This document shows positions 8,430 to 16,824 of a stretch of DNA of 64,000 nucleotides, piece after piece. A program made the translations under genes and the position numbers. The DNA is taken from assembly GCA_014380615.1 (NCBI GenBank), contig JACMJM010000042.1, positions 1 through 64,000 on the forward strand, in the 5' to 3' direction. The notes beneath the pieces are model-generated. The model was not told the origin of the DNA. It saw only the letters and a program-made list of their open reading frames with translations, and did not search any database. Numbering within the stretch: the stretch's first letter is position 1; each line of letters begins with the position of its first letter. This DNA is from Sphingobacteriaceae bacterium. Lineage in GTDB: Bacteria > Bacteroidota > Bacteroidia > Sphingobacteriales > Sphingobacteriaceae.

Positions 8430-8731
8430 ATAGGCTTAATTTTTGGTTATAAATGATAGTAAACTGAATGAATCAGTCGGGGGTTTTATGGAAGCTAACT
8501 TAGGATTAAATATGAGGAAGTGCAACCTGTAGCGTTATGTTATCGGATAAGATTAGCTGTAAAGATTCTGTTACTTTATACGAAAGTTAAACCTGAGGGA
8601 TTTAATCCAACATTCAAAAATTGCTTGGCGTTGGAGTTCTAATGCATAAAAAATCCGCTGTCGAATTTTCCTTACAACAAGAAAACGGCCTCGAGTAAAC
8701 TCGAGGCCGTTAAAAAAATTAGTCTTTTAAC
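8430..8731. other. Intergenic region between pectate lyase and transporter
   Basis: This 302-bp stretch has no supported ORF. It holds the upstream region of the pectate lyase gene, where no good TAnnTTTG box was found, and a strong terminator at its distal end (8684-8711). Nothing else is recognised in it. Confidence 0.5.
8684..8711 (-). terminator. Terminator of the uronate transporter operon
   Basis: The 13-bp arms AACGGCCTCGAGT (8684-8696) and ACTCGAGGCCGTT (8699-8711) are perfectly complementary. On the minus strand the stem is followed by TTTTC, 21 nt after the transporter stop. The A-rich opposite side makes it possibly bidirectional. Confidence 0.85.
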
Positions 8732-10171
8732 CTACAAACCGGTAATAGGCGCGTATTTCGGCACTAAAGCCTTCATTACTCCCCATCCTATAAGATAAGC
8801 GACTGCACAAATAGAGAATATAATGAAATATCCCGCTTCTTTGCCCTGAAAACCCATAAACTGCATTTGAGTGTCTCCGGCATGAGTGAAAAGTACTCCA
8901 GAACCTTTATTTATAATAGTTGATCCGATACCACCTGCCATACCGCCTATACCTGTAACAGTAGCGATTGCTTTTTTAGGAAACATATCCCCCACGGTTG
9001 AAAATATATTTGCAGACCATGATTGATGGGCGGCACCCGCAATACCGATAATAATAATCGGCACCCAGTAACTTGTCTGACCTAAAGGCTGAGCCAATAG
9101 AGCAAGCAGAGGGAAAAACGCGAAGATTAACATCGCCCGCATCCGGCCGGCATAAGGATTCATGCCAAGCTTATCTACAAAATAGGTTGGCAACCATCCG
9201 CCTACTATCGACAATAAGGTAATCATATAGAGAACAAACAGCGGTAATGCGCTTTGTGTAGAATCCATACCGTAGATATCCCTCAAATAAGCCGGTGTCC
9301 AAAACAAGAAGAACCACCAAACACCATCAGTCATAAACTTACCGAAGGCAAAAGCCCAGGTTTGCCTGAATTTAAGCAATTGGATAAACGACGCCTTGGT
9401 TGTGGTTTCTTCAACGTAATCTACCAGCTTACGATCTGCTGTGATATCTTGTTGAATATACTCAAGTTCTGCTTTATTAATCTTGGGATGTACTTCCGGC
9501 TTTTGATATACAAATACCCAAAAACCCATCCATACAAAGCCCAAAGCACCGATAATAATAAATGACATTTCCCATCCCCATTTCGCGGCGATAAAAGGTA
9601 TAGTAAGCGGTGCTGCCAACGCACCCACTGTTGCACCTGCGTTGAATATACTGGTAGAAAGCGCCCGGTCTTTTTTCGGAAAAAACTCTGCGGTAGCTTT
9701 AATGGCCGCAGGAAAGTTTCCGGCTTCGCCTAATGCAAGCACAAAGCGGGCTATGATAAACAGGGTAACGCTGGTAGACAATACCAGGCCGGTATCTCCC
9801 ACTGCTTTTAATGACTCCTTAGCTCCTTCAAATCCTACAAACCAGTTCCCGGTAATTATGCCCGAGGTAGCAATTCCGCAATAGGCGTGCATACATGCAC
9901 CAACAGACCATACACCAATTGCCCATAAGAAACCTTTTTTGGTATCCATCCAATCAACAAAACGTCCGGCAATAAGCATCGAACCGGCATAAAATATAGA
10001 GAACAATGCGGTTATTGTTCCGTAATCGCTATCGGTCCAATGAAATTCGGGTACCAGGTAATCTTTCCATGTTAAAGAGAGTACCTGTCGGTCTAAATAA
10101 TTGATTGTAGTTGCAAAAAACAAGAGACTGCAAATAGTCCACCTGTAATTGCTCGGTTTTTGTACTTCCAT
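8732..10171 (-). CDS. MFS hexuronate-type transporter (ExuT-like, anion:cation symporter family)
   Basis: The 479-residue, 12-TM permease opens with the ACS-family signature NYRWTICSLLFFATTINYLDRQVLSLTW (about 7-34). It has ALGEAGNFPAAIKATAEFFPKKDRALSTSIFNAGATVGA near 150, the motif of the ExuT/GudP branch, which brings in galacturonate, glucuronate and related sugar acids with protons. It lies 26 bp downstream of the KDPG aldolase gene and is followed by a strong terminator, so the two form an operon. Together with the pectate lyase this points to uptake of pectin-derived uronates or unsaturated products. The substrate is inferred from context. Confidence 0.85.
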   Translation of the reverse strand: MEVQKPSNYRWTICSLLFFATTINYLDRQVLSLTWKDYLVPEFHWTDSDYGTITALFSIFYAGSMLIAGRFVDWMDTKKGFLWAIGVWSVGACMHAYCGIATSGIITGNWFVGFEGAKESLKAVGDTGLVLSTSVTLFIIARFVLALGEAGNFPAAIKATAEFFPKKDRALSTSIFNAGATVGALAAPLTIPFIAAKWGWEMSFIIIGALGFVWMGFWVFVYQKPEVHPKINKAELEYIQQDITADRKLVDYVEETTTKASFIQLLKFRQTWAFAFGKFMTDGVWWFFLFWTPAYLRDIYGMDSTQSALPLFVLYMITLLSIVGGWLPTYFVDKLGMNPYAGRMRAMLIFAFFPLLALLAQPLGQTSYWVPIIIIGIAGAAHQSWSANIFSTVGDMFPKKAIATVTGIGGMAGGIGSTIINKGSGVLFTHAGDTQMQFMGFQGKEAGYFIIFSICAVAYLIGWGVMKALVPKYAPITGL

Positions 10172-10197
10172 TTCGTTTATTTATTGGTTAGTTTGTT

Positions 10198-10857
10198 TTA
10201 TTTACAAGATCTAACTGTTTCTAACACTTTAATAGTGTTTTCGGTTAGTAAATCGTATTGACGGTTGTCCATAATATCCTTGGTAACCAGATTACTTCCC
10301 ATACCAACAGCACATACACCAGCTTTGAACCAACCAGATATATTCTCTTTTGTAGTGTCTACTCCACCAGTAGGCATAAATAAAAGATCAGGAAACAGGG
10401 CTTTGATTCCAGAAAGGAAAGAAGGTCCTAAAATATTCCCAGGGAATAACTTAACAAACTTAGCACCCAATTTCTCAGCCCTGATGATTTCAGTAGGCGT
10501 CATACAACCCGGAACCCAAAGCATATTATTTTTATCAGCAACTTCAGCAGCATCTTCAACCAGACCCGGACTAATAATATAATCAGCACCAGCATCAATA
10601 AACGCCTGCGCAGATTCAGCATTTTTTATAGTGCCCACACCCAGGTACATTCCTTTTAATTCCGAGTCACAGACCTTTTTCATTTCTCTGAAATTATTAA
10701 GAGCCGCCTCGCCACGGTTAGTGTACTCTACGGTTTTAATACCGGCTTTATAAAGAGCCCGTAATAAGTCTATACTTACCTGTGTGTCTTTGTTAAAATA
10801 TAGGGGAAGGATGCCCTGCTCAGGCACTAATTTCAAAAGTTCGGCTTTTTTATCCAT
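10198..10857 (-). CDS. eda: 2-keto-3-deoxy-6-phosphogluconate aldolase
   Basis: The 219-residue protein matches the KDPG/KHG aldolase family. It has VEYTNRG (Glu44 as general acid/base), GVGTIKNAESAQAFIDAGADYIISPG, VPGCMTPTEI, and KFVKLFPG with the Schiff-base Lys136. The phosphate-binding PTGGVD follows. It splits KDPG into pyruvate and glyceraldehyde-3-phosphate, the last step of uronate breakdown. It is first in the minus-strand operon with the hexuronate transporter and is divergent from KDG kinase, which makes its substrate. The two divergent promoters share an inverted 12-bp motif. Confidence 0.93.
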   Translation of the reverse strand: MDKKAELLKLVPEQGILPLYFNKDTQVSIDLLRALYKAGIKTVEYTNRGEAALNNFREMKKVCDSELKGMYLGVGTIKNAESAQAFIDAGADYIISPGLVEDAAEVADKNNMLWVPGCMTPTEIIRAEKLGAKFVKLFPGNILGPSFLSGIKALFPDLLFMPTGGVDTTKENISGWFKAGVCAVGMGSNLVTKDIMDNRQYDLLTENTIKVLETVRSCK

Positions 10858-10913
10858 GTCGTAAAATAGGTTACTATTATTTAAAGGTTATGTATCGGGC
10901 TAAATTAGAAATT

Positions 10914-10951
10914 AAACGTCAAAAAGACGAAGATTGAAATTATGGTAACAA
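10914..10951 (-). promoter_or_regulatory. Promoter of eda-transporter operon with shared motif
   Basis: On the minus strand a TTG (10951-10949), 21-nt spacer and TCTTTTTG (10927-10920, one mismatch to TAnnTTTG) are followed by GACGTTTAATT. The block TTTTTGACGTTT (10925-10914) is an exact inverted copy of 11033-11044 in the divergent kdgK promoter. Confidence 0.5.
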
Positions 10952-11009
10952 AATTATTTTAATGCAAACGTTCCCGACAAATTATCACAAATAATTGACG
11001 GAAATATAC

Positions 11010-11044
11010 TTGCTCTCTTCCAAATTAGTGTATTTTTGACGTTT
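11010..11044 (+). promoter_or_regulatory. Promoter of kdgK with shared motif
   Basis: TTG (11010-11012), an 18-nt spacer and TATTTTTG (11031-11038, exact TAnnTTTG) run into GACGTTTGATT. TTTTTGACGTTT (11033-11044) is repeated in inverted orientation at 10914-10925, so both divergent uronate promoters carry the same extended box. Confidence 0.55.
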
Positions 11045-11090
11045 GATTAAATCAATTTATCAACCCTCTTAAAAATATATAATATACACT

Positions 11091-12116
11091 ATGTCTAAAA
11101 AAGTAGTAACCCTGGGAGAAATCATGTTGCGTTTGTCAACTCCGGGATTTGAGCGTTTTGTACAAAGCGATAGCTTTGATGTAACTTATGGCGGTGGCGA
11201 AGCAAACGTTGCTGTTGCTGTAACAAACTATGGCTGTAACGGCGTATTTGTTTCTAAAGTTCCTGATAATGCGATTGGCCAGTCAGCGATCAACCATTTA
11301 CGCCGTTATGGTGTAGATACGCAATATGTTGCTCGCGGTGGAAAAAGATTAGGTATCTATTTTCTTGAAACCGGTGCTTCAGCCAGAGCTTCTCAGGTAA
11401 TTTACGACCGTGCAGATGCTGCGATTTCTGAAGTAGATGCTTCTGAATTTGACTGGGATGCTATTTTCGAAGGTGCAGACTGGTTTCACACCACTGGTAT
11501 TACACCTGCATTAAGCGATAAAGCTGCCGCCCTTACTTTAGATGCTTTAAAAGCCGCGAAAGCGAAAGGAATTACTACCAGTATCGACCTTAATTACCGT
11601 AAGAAACTTTGGAGTAAAGAAAAAGCTCAAAAAGTAATGACTGAACTTTGCCAGTATGTTGATGTTTGTATCGGCAATGAAGAAGATGCTGAAACAACAT
11701 TAGGCTTTAAAAGCGAAGGAACAGATATCACCAAAGGAGAATTGAATCTGGACGGATACAAATCTGTATTCAAACAAATGAAAGAAAAATTCGGATTTAA
11801 GTTTATCGCTTCAACATTACGCGAAAGCCATAGCGCATCTGATAACGGATGGTCGGCATTGGTGTATGACGGTAATGAATTTTATCACACTAAACAATAC
11901 GAAGTGCGTATAGTTGACCGTGTAGGTTCCGGAGATTCATTCGCATCAGGCTTAATTCACGGATTAGTAACTGGCATGTCGATGGCCGACTCCGCTGAGT
12001 TTGGTGTTGCGGCTTCTGCGTTAAAGCACACAATTCCGGGCGACTTAAACCATGCTACACTTTCTGAAGTTGCTACCCTGATGAAGGGTGACGCTTCTGG
12101 TAGGGTGCAGAGATAA
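11091..12116 (+). CDS. kdgK: 2-keto-3-deoxygluconate kinase (PfkB family)
   Basis: The 341-residue sugar kinase has the ribokinase/PfkB fold: VVTLGEIMLRLSTPGFERF at the N-terminus, YGGGEANVAVAVTNYG, and the C-terminal RVGSGDSFASGLIHGL with the catalytic Asp and anion hole. It phosphorylates KDG to KDPG with ATP. The family includes several specificities. KDG is chosen because the gene is divergent from KDPG aldolase and a hexuronate transporter. It is followed by a terminator at 12153-12180 and then by a YhcH protein. Confidence 0.87.
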   Translation: MSKKVVTLGEIMLRLSTPGFERFVQSDSFDVTYGGGEANVAVAVTNYGCNGVFVSKVPDNAIGQSAINHLRRYGVDTQYVARGGKRLGIYFLETGASARASQVIYDRADAAISEVDASEFDWDAIFEGADWFHTTGITPALSDKAAALTLDALKAAKAKGITTSIDLNYRKKLWSKEKAQKVMTELCQYVDVCIGNEEDAETTLGFKSEGTDITKGELNLDGYKSVFKQMKEKFGFKFIASTLRESHSASDNGWSALVYDGNEFYHTKQYEVRIVDRVGSGDSFASGLIHGLVTGMSMADSAEFGVAASALKHTIPGDLNHATLSEVATLMKGDASGRVQR

Positions 12117-12124
12117 CCCCCTGG

Positions 12125-12138
12125 CCCCCTGAAGGGGG
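12125..12138. repeat. Short G/C palindrome of intergenic repeat type
   Basis: CCCCCT and GGGGG flank a short loop just after the kdgK stop. Such CCCCCT-AAGGGGG hairpins are dispersed intergenic repeats in many Bacteroidota. Confidence 0.4.
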
Positions 12139-12152
12139 AAGGTATAGAGCTT

Positions 12153-12180
12153 ATCCGTCTTGCTGCATAGCAGGACGGAT
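12153..12180 (+). terminator. Terminator after kdgK
   Basis: The 12-bp stem ATCCGTCTTGCT/AGCAGGACGGAT (one G-T pair), with a 4-nt loop, is followed by six T. Confidence 0.85.
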
Positions 12181-12208
12181 TTTTTGTTGACTGACTAAAA
12201 TTATAAAC

Positions 12209-12658
12209 ATGATTATAGATTCATTAGAAAACGCGGATAAGTATAATGGCTTAAATCCTCTTTTTGCCGCGGCATTTAAGTGGATAAGCACCCAGGATTT
12301 GAATAACCTTGCAGATGGAATCTACCAAATACAAGACGGGTTAAAGGCTATTATGAGTGCAAAAAGCGGCAAAACCGCAGCAGAATCACTTGAGAAATTC
12401 GAGTGCCATCAAAAAGCGATTGATATACAGCTTTGCATTAGCGGAACTGAAACCATTGGATGGAAGCCGATTTCAAAATGCCGGAATTTTAAAGCAGAAT
12501 ACAATGCTGAAAAAGATGTGACTTTTTACAACGAAACTCCTGATATGTATTTCCAGTTAACTGATAATCAGTTTGGAATTTTCTTTCCGGAAGATGTACA
12601 CGCACCCATGATTGGGGAAGGAATAATAAAGAAGCTTGTAGTAAAGGTTAAAATTTAA
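12209..12658 (+). CDS. YhcH/YjgK/YiaL family protein (DUF386 cupin)
   Basis: The 149-residue protein shows the DUF386 hallmarks: MIIDSLENADKY at the start, ESLEKFECHQKAIDIQLCISGTETIGW (a metal-binding His/Glu region of the cupin barrel), and FFPEDVHAPMIGEG near the C-terminus with a metal-ligand His. Family members include YhcH, an N-acetylneuraminate anomerase, and YiaL/EbgC, linked to sugar-acid or lactose utilisation, so a sugar mutarotase or isomerase-like role is plausible. It lies downstream of kdgK but after a terminator, so it may be partly independent. Function in uronate use is inferred from position. Confidence 0.82.
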   Translation: MIIDSLENADKYNGLNPLFAAAFKWISTQDLNNLADGIYQIQDGLKAIMSAKSGKTAAESLEKFECHQKAIDIQLCISGTETIGWKPISKCRNFKAEYNAEKDVTFYNETPDMYFQLTDNQFGIFFPEDVHAPMIGEGIIKKLVVKVKI

Positions 12659-12674
12659 AGGAAACATAAAATAA

Positions 12675-12716
12675 AAAAAGAGGCTGCCTAATTTTAATTT
12701 GAGACAGCCTCTTTTT
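12675..12716. terminator. Bidirectional terminator built from a repeated inverted end
   Basis: The arms AAAAAGAGGCTG (12675-12686) and CAGCCTCTTTTT (12705-12716) serve both the YhcH gene (plus) and the M16 protease gene (minus). TTTGAGACAGCCTCT (12698-12712) is identical to the right terminal inverted repeat of the element at 34842-34971. Confidence 0.8.
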
Positions 12717-12728
12717 TATATCCACAAT

Positions 12729-15554
12729 TTACTTCTTTTCGGGAAGCAATACCAGCTTGATGAAGTTATTGCCGCTCAAATACTTATTCGCCGCTTCTTT
12801 TAACGCCGCTGGTGTAAGTTTCTTTAAAGACTCGAGATAAGTAAGCACCTGTGCGGGCGATTCATTATTCTGATACTGTCCGGACAGATAGCCTATCCAA
12901 AACCCGTTTTGCTTTAACTGTGTTTCGGTACTTCTTCTTTCTTCGGCCACAAACTTTTCGATATCTCCGGCTTGGGCTCCGCTAGCCTTCACTTTGCCTA
13001 TCTCATCTAAAGTAGCCGCCACAAGTTTATCGATATTTTCTGGTGCGCAACCAAATGAAACCGTAAATGAATAGCGGTTATGTGGGTATTTAGAATAGCT
13101 CATGCGCGCTCCGGGGCTGTAAACGCCACTTTCCTCTTCGCGCAAGCGCTCAATCAGTTTTATTTGGAGCACTTCCCCAAGGGCGTCTAATTGATTATTT
13201 GTATCTTCATTATAAGTATAATCGCCGGTAAAAACCAACCTTACTGTAGCCTTAGATTCTTGCCCTTTATAAACCGTCTTTTCTATTTTTCCTGCAGGAG
13301 TAACAATCCCAAGATCTTTGGCACTCTCTATACGCTGATTGGAGGGCAAGGTACCGAGATATTGCTCCAATAAAGGTTTTATCTCCTCATTTTTAAAACT
13401 TCCCACAAAAGTGAAAGTAAAATCTCCGGCATCGGCAAAGCGTTCTTTATAAACATTGAATGCTTTATCCAGATTTACCTGTTCAAGCTTTGCTAAACTA
13501 GGGCCGGTTCGGCGGATATTATAATTTCCAAGTACCGCAGAAACAGTATCCGAAAAAACACTATTAGGGTCAGAGCTTCTGTTTGCCAGTACACCTTTTG
13601 TTTGAGCCACCATAGCCTGAAACATTTCGGCGTCTTTTCTTGGAGCAGTAAAATACAGGTAGGTTAACTGAAGAGCTGTTTCAAGATCTTTTGGCGCTGC
13701 AGAGCCGCTGATCCCTTCTGTACGCTCGCTTATGTACGGATTTACCGAAACCCTTTTGCCCGTAAGTAATTTAGGAAGCTGTATGGAATTAAACTCGCCT
13801 ACACCACCCCTGGTAACTATCGTAGAAGCATACGAGGCCGATTGAAAATCAGCATCGGGATATAAAGAAGTGCCTCCCGGGCTAAACGCGCTAAATGCGA
13901 TTTCATCATTTTTAAAGTCTGTAGGCTTTAAAATAACTTTTACCCCATTGCTTAATCTCAATTCTGTTACGCCTATCTCATCAATTTTTGTCTCGCTTAC
14001 TACTTTTCCGGGAGCGGGTTTAGCAGCAAGAAGCGGTTTATCAGACACCTGATCAACATAAGCGGTTAGCTTTCCGCTTTTTGCCTCGCTTATCCATTTA
14101 TTCACGGTAGCTTCAGCAGGAAGCGTCCCGGCATCCTTTTCTGGAGCCATGATAAGTACATCGCGGTTTGTATCGACAAGGTATCTTTTAGCCAAAGCAT
14201 TAACTTCAGCAAGTGAAATCCCCGGCGTTACATCTTTTGCGAAGTTGTATTCGTAAGTGATTCCGGGGCTTGCTTCGCCGTCTAAAAATAAACGAACATA
14301 CTCTTGGACATAATTTTGCGATGAAGTTTTATCTTTCTCTTTAAACGCGGCTTCCATAGAAGTAAGGTACGATTGCTTCGCCCGATCTAATTCAGTTTGG
14401 GTAAAACCGAATAGTTTAACGCGCTCGGTTTCGGCGAGAGCGGCTTTTAAGCCCTGCTCCAATTCGCCCGGCTTGGCGTAAACCACCGTTGAAGCAACAT
14501 CTAAACCGGCAAGGAAACCACCGATGCTGGCACCAGCCTGTAAAAACGGCGGACTGGCTTGTTTCATCATTTCTGAAAAACGCGCTCCTAGCATTTGATT
14601 GTATAACTGGCGAATCGTACTGTTCCGCATATCGTTTGTAGTGGTCAATTTTGTTTCAGGATGTTTAATCATGATCTGGGCCACCGTATATGGAAACTCT
14701 TTATCTGTAACTGAGATAAATTGATTTTTATTCAAAAGCGGAATACTGTATTCGGTACGCGGGCGAGGCTTGGCCGACTTTTTCAAATCAGAAAACTTTG
14801 CCTTAATCATTTGCTCTACCTCTTTAACATTCACATCTCCCACCACAATCAGTGCCTGAAGATCGGGACGGTACCAGTCTTTATAAAACTGCATTAATGT
14901 TTCATGTTTAAATCCTTTAAGCACTTCTTCTGTACCAATAGGCAAACGGTTTGAATAGCGTGAGCTATTTAAAAGCATGGGGAGGTATTTATTCTGCATC
15001 CGTTCTCCCGCACCCTTACCCAATCGTTTCTCTTCTAACACTACACCGCGTTCCTTTTCAATTTCCCCGGCATCGAGGCTGGCATCCTGGGCCCAGTCGC
15101 GCATAATTTGCATGCCGTTTTTAAACAACTCCCGATCATCGGTAGGAATGGGTAACTGATATACCGTTTGGTCAAAGCTTGTATAGGCATTCAAATCTGC
15201 GCCAAAGCGGATCCCTGATTTTTGAAGATAGTCTACCAGTTTATTTTTGGGGAAATTTTTTGTTCCGTTAAAGCTCATATGCTCCATAAAGTGAGCAAGG
15301 CCCCGCTGGTCATCATTCTCCAGAATCGAACCGACTTTAACGGCAAGGTAAAGCTGGGCCCGGTTTTTAGGCTCGGTATTTCGGCGAATATAATAGCTAA
15401 AGCCGTTGGGTAGTTTACCCGTTTTGATAGCGGTATCAAGCGGAAGCACTTCAGCTTTTTTAAGCTTAGCCTTGCTGGTCTGTGCATCGGCAGAGCCAAG
15501 GCTTAACGCCAGGCCCGTTACAAATAGAACTAAGGTTCGTTTCATATATTTCAT
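12729..15554 (-). CDS. M16-family zinc metalloprotease, two-repeat, exported
   Basis: The 941-residue protein has a signal peptide (about 1-25, ending SADAQ). The first M16 domain has the inverted zinc motif HFMEH (88-92) in GLAHFMEHMSFNGTKNFP, with a further Glu ligand near 168 (IEKERGVVLEE). A second, inactive-type M16 repeat starts near 530 and includes RLREEESGVYSPGARMSY. Such pitrilysin-like proteases degrade peptides in the periplasm or envelope of Bacteroidota. ATG at 15554 gives MKYMKR; the second Met at 15545 is equally possible. It is a single gene with its own terminator. Confidence 0.9.
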   Translation of the reverse strand: MKYMKRTLVLFVTGLALSLGSADAQTSKAKLKKAEVLPLDTAIKTGKLPNGFSYYIRRNTEPKNRAQLYLAVKVGSILENDDQRGLAHFMEHMSFNGTKNFPKNKLVDYLQKSGIRFGADLNAYTSFDQTVYQLPIPTDDRELFKNGMQIMRDWAQDASLDAGEIEKERGVVLEEKRLGKGAGERMQNKYLPMLLNSSRYSNRLPIGTEEVLKGFKHETLMQFYKDWYRPDLQALIVVGDVNVKEVEQMIKAKFSDLKKSAKPRPRTEYSIPLLNKNQFISVTDKEFPYTVAQIMIKHPETKLTTTNDMRNSTIRQLYNQMLGARFSEMMKQASPPFLQAGASIGGFLAGLDVASTVVYAKPGELEQGLKAALAETERVKLFGFTQTELDRAKQSYLTSMEAAFKEKDKTSSQNYVQEYVRLFLDGEASPGITYEYNFAKDVTPGISLAEVNALAKRYLVDTNRDVLIMAPEKDAGTLPAEATVNKWISEAKSGKLTAYVDQVSDKPLLAAKPAPGKVVSETKIDEIGVTELRLSNGVKVILKPTDFKNDEIAFSAFSPGGTSLYPDADFQSASYASTIVTRGGVGEFNSIQLPKLLTGKRVSVNPYISERTEGISGSAAPKDLETALQLTYLYFTAPRKDAEMFQAMVAQTKGVLANRSSDPNSVFSDTVSAVLGNYNIRRTGPSLAKLEQVNLDKAFNVYKERFADAGDFTFTFVGSFKNEEIKPLLEQYLGTLPSNQRIESAKDLGIVTPAGKIEKTVYKGQESKATVRLVFTGDYTYNEDTNNQLDALGEVLQIKLIERLREEESGVYSPGARMSYSKYPHNRYSFTVSFGCAPENIDKLVAATLDEIGKVKASGAQAGDIEKFVAEERRSTETQLKQNGFWIGYLSGQYQNNESPAQVLTYLESLKKLTPAALKEAANKYLSGNNFIKLVLLPEKK

Positions 15555-15602
15555 TAGATGATAAGGGTATTAATTTGTTTCAAAATAGACAAATTTTTAA
15601 CG

Positions 15603-16757
15603 TTAAACTTTGATTATAATTTTCCGTTTATACATCCACCACAAAATTATAAGCCAGAACAGAACAAAGCAAAGCGCCCAGGCCAGCGAAGCATTTAAAG
15701 GCGAAAAATTGGGTGCCAGGTAAGATTGAAAAATCCAGGTTTTTAAACTTACGGATTCGCCAAGGGCGTTATCCACTTTAATGAAGTTAAACAGCTTAGC
15801 AATTACGGTCGACATAAAATAAACAGTTATAGCGTTAAGCCCATAAAACACAAAGGGCGGGCTGAACCATTTAAATCCCTTCAAATCGATTATCCAATAA
15901 AGTAAGGCAAAGAAAATTATCGCTAATCCGCTGGTAAAAAGAACATAAGAACTTGTCCACAAAGCTTTATTTAACGGAAAACTCAGGCCCCAGAGCAGAC
16001 CCGCACTAAGCGAAAACACGCCGGCAAAAAGCATCCATAAAATTTTCCTGTTAGAGTCAGTTCCTGCTCTGCGCAGCCAAATTCCGGTAAGCATTCCCGA
16101 GATACCGCTTGCTACAGCAGGCAAAGTGCTTAAAACACCTTCGGGATCCCAGGTACGTGAGAATTTCCACAGATGAGGTTCTGAAATAAGCGTTCTGTCG
16201 AGCCAGGCGGCAAGGCTGGTTTCTTTTTCGAGGTTGGGTGCCATTCCACCAGGCACCGGAACAAGGGTAAGCAATACCCAGTATGCGATTAGGATCAATA
16301 CAAAAACAACGGATTGGGTTCTGACATCTGTTTTATAAAAGAGAATACCACAGACAATGAAAACAATCCCGATTCGCTGAAGAACGCCAGGAATTCTAAG
16401 GGTATTTAGCGTAGTTATAGGATCAACAAAAACATCGGGAAACAGCGCCAGGATAATTCCTAACAAAAATAAAATTGCACCCCTCTTTATTATAGCTGTA
16501 ATAACATCTTTTCCGGGTAAGCCTTTAGCCTTTTTCGTTCCCAGCGAGAAAACGATTGAAAGTCCTACGATAAACAGGAAGAAAGGAAATATCAGATCTG
16601 TAGGAGTGCAGCCGTGCCATTCGGCATGTTTTAAAGGGGCATAAATATTCCCCCAATCGCCGGGATTATTTACCAGGATCATGGCGGCAACCGTTAAACC
16701 TCTGAAAACATCCAGCGAAAGTAAGCGTGAACTGGCGACGTTAATGTTTTCTTTCAT
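15603..16757 (-). CDS. DUF5009/HGSNAT-like membrane acyltransferase
   Basis: The 384-residue protein has about 10 TM segments. The start RLLSLDVFRGLTVAAMILVNNPGDW, followed by HAEWHGCTPTDLIFPFFLFIVGLSI, is the signature of the DUF5009 family, related to heparan-alpha-glucosaminide N-acetyltransferase; some members are called NagX. The conserved His/Trp-rich loop (about 44-50) is the likely catalytic region. It is divergent from anmK, an amino-sugar recycling kinase. This supports a role in transmembrane acetylation or handling of N-acetylglucosamine-type sugars, which remains an inference. Confidence 0.82.
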   Translation of the reverse strand: MKENINVASSRLLSLDVFRGLTVAAMILVNNPGDWGNIYAPLKHAEWHGCTPTDLIFPFFLFIVGLSIVFSLGTKKAKGLPGKDVITAIIKRGAILFLLGIILALFPDVFVDPITTLNTLRIPGVLQRIGIVFIVCGILFYKTDVRTQSVVFVLILIAYWVLLTLVPVPGGMAPNLEKETSLAAWLDRTLISEPHLWKFSRTWDPEGVLSTLPAVASGISGMLTGIWLRRAGTDSNRKILWMLFAGVFSLSAGLLWGLSFPLNKALWTSSYVLFTSGLAIIFFALLYWIIDLKGFKWFSPPFVFYGLNAITVYFMSTVIAKLFNFIKVDNALGESVSLKTWIFQSYLAPNFSPLNASLAWALCFVLFWLIILWWMYKRKIIIKV

Positions 16758-16824
16758 AACACAAATAGATATAAATGTATGATATTAGCTGTATATCAGA
16801 TTTGGAAAACAATTTACAATTTAA

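Noticed and set aside
8430..8600. Consensus promoter for the pectate lyase gene
   Set aside because: The best minus-strand candidate (TATCATTT) departs from TAnnTTTG at two positions, so it was not listed.
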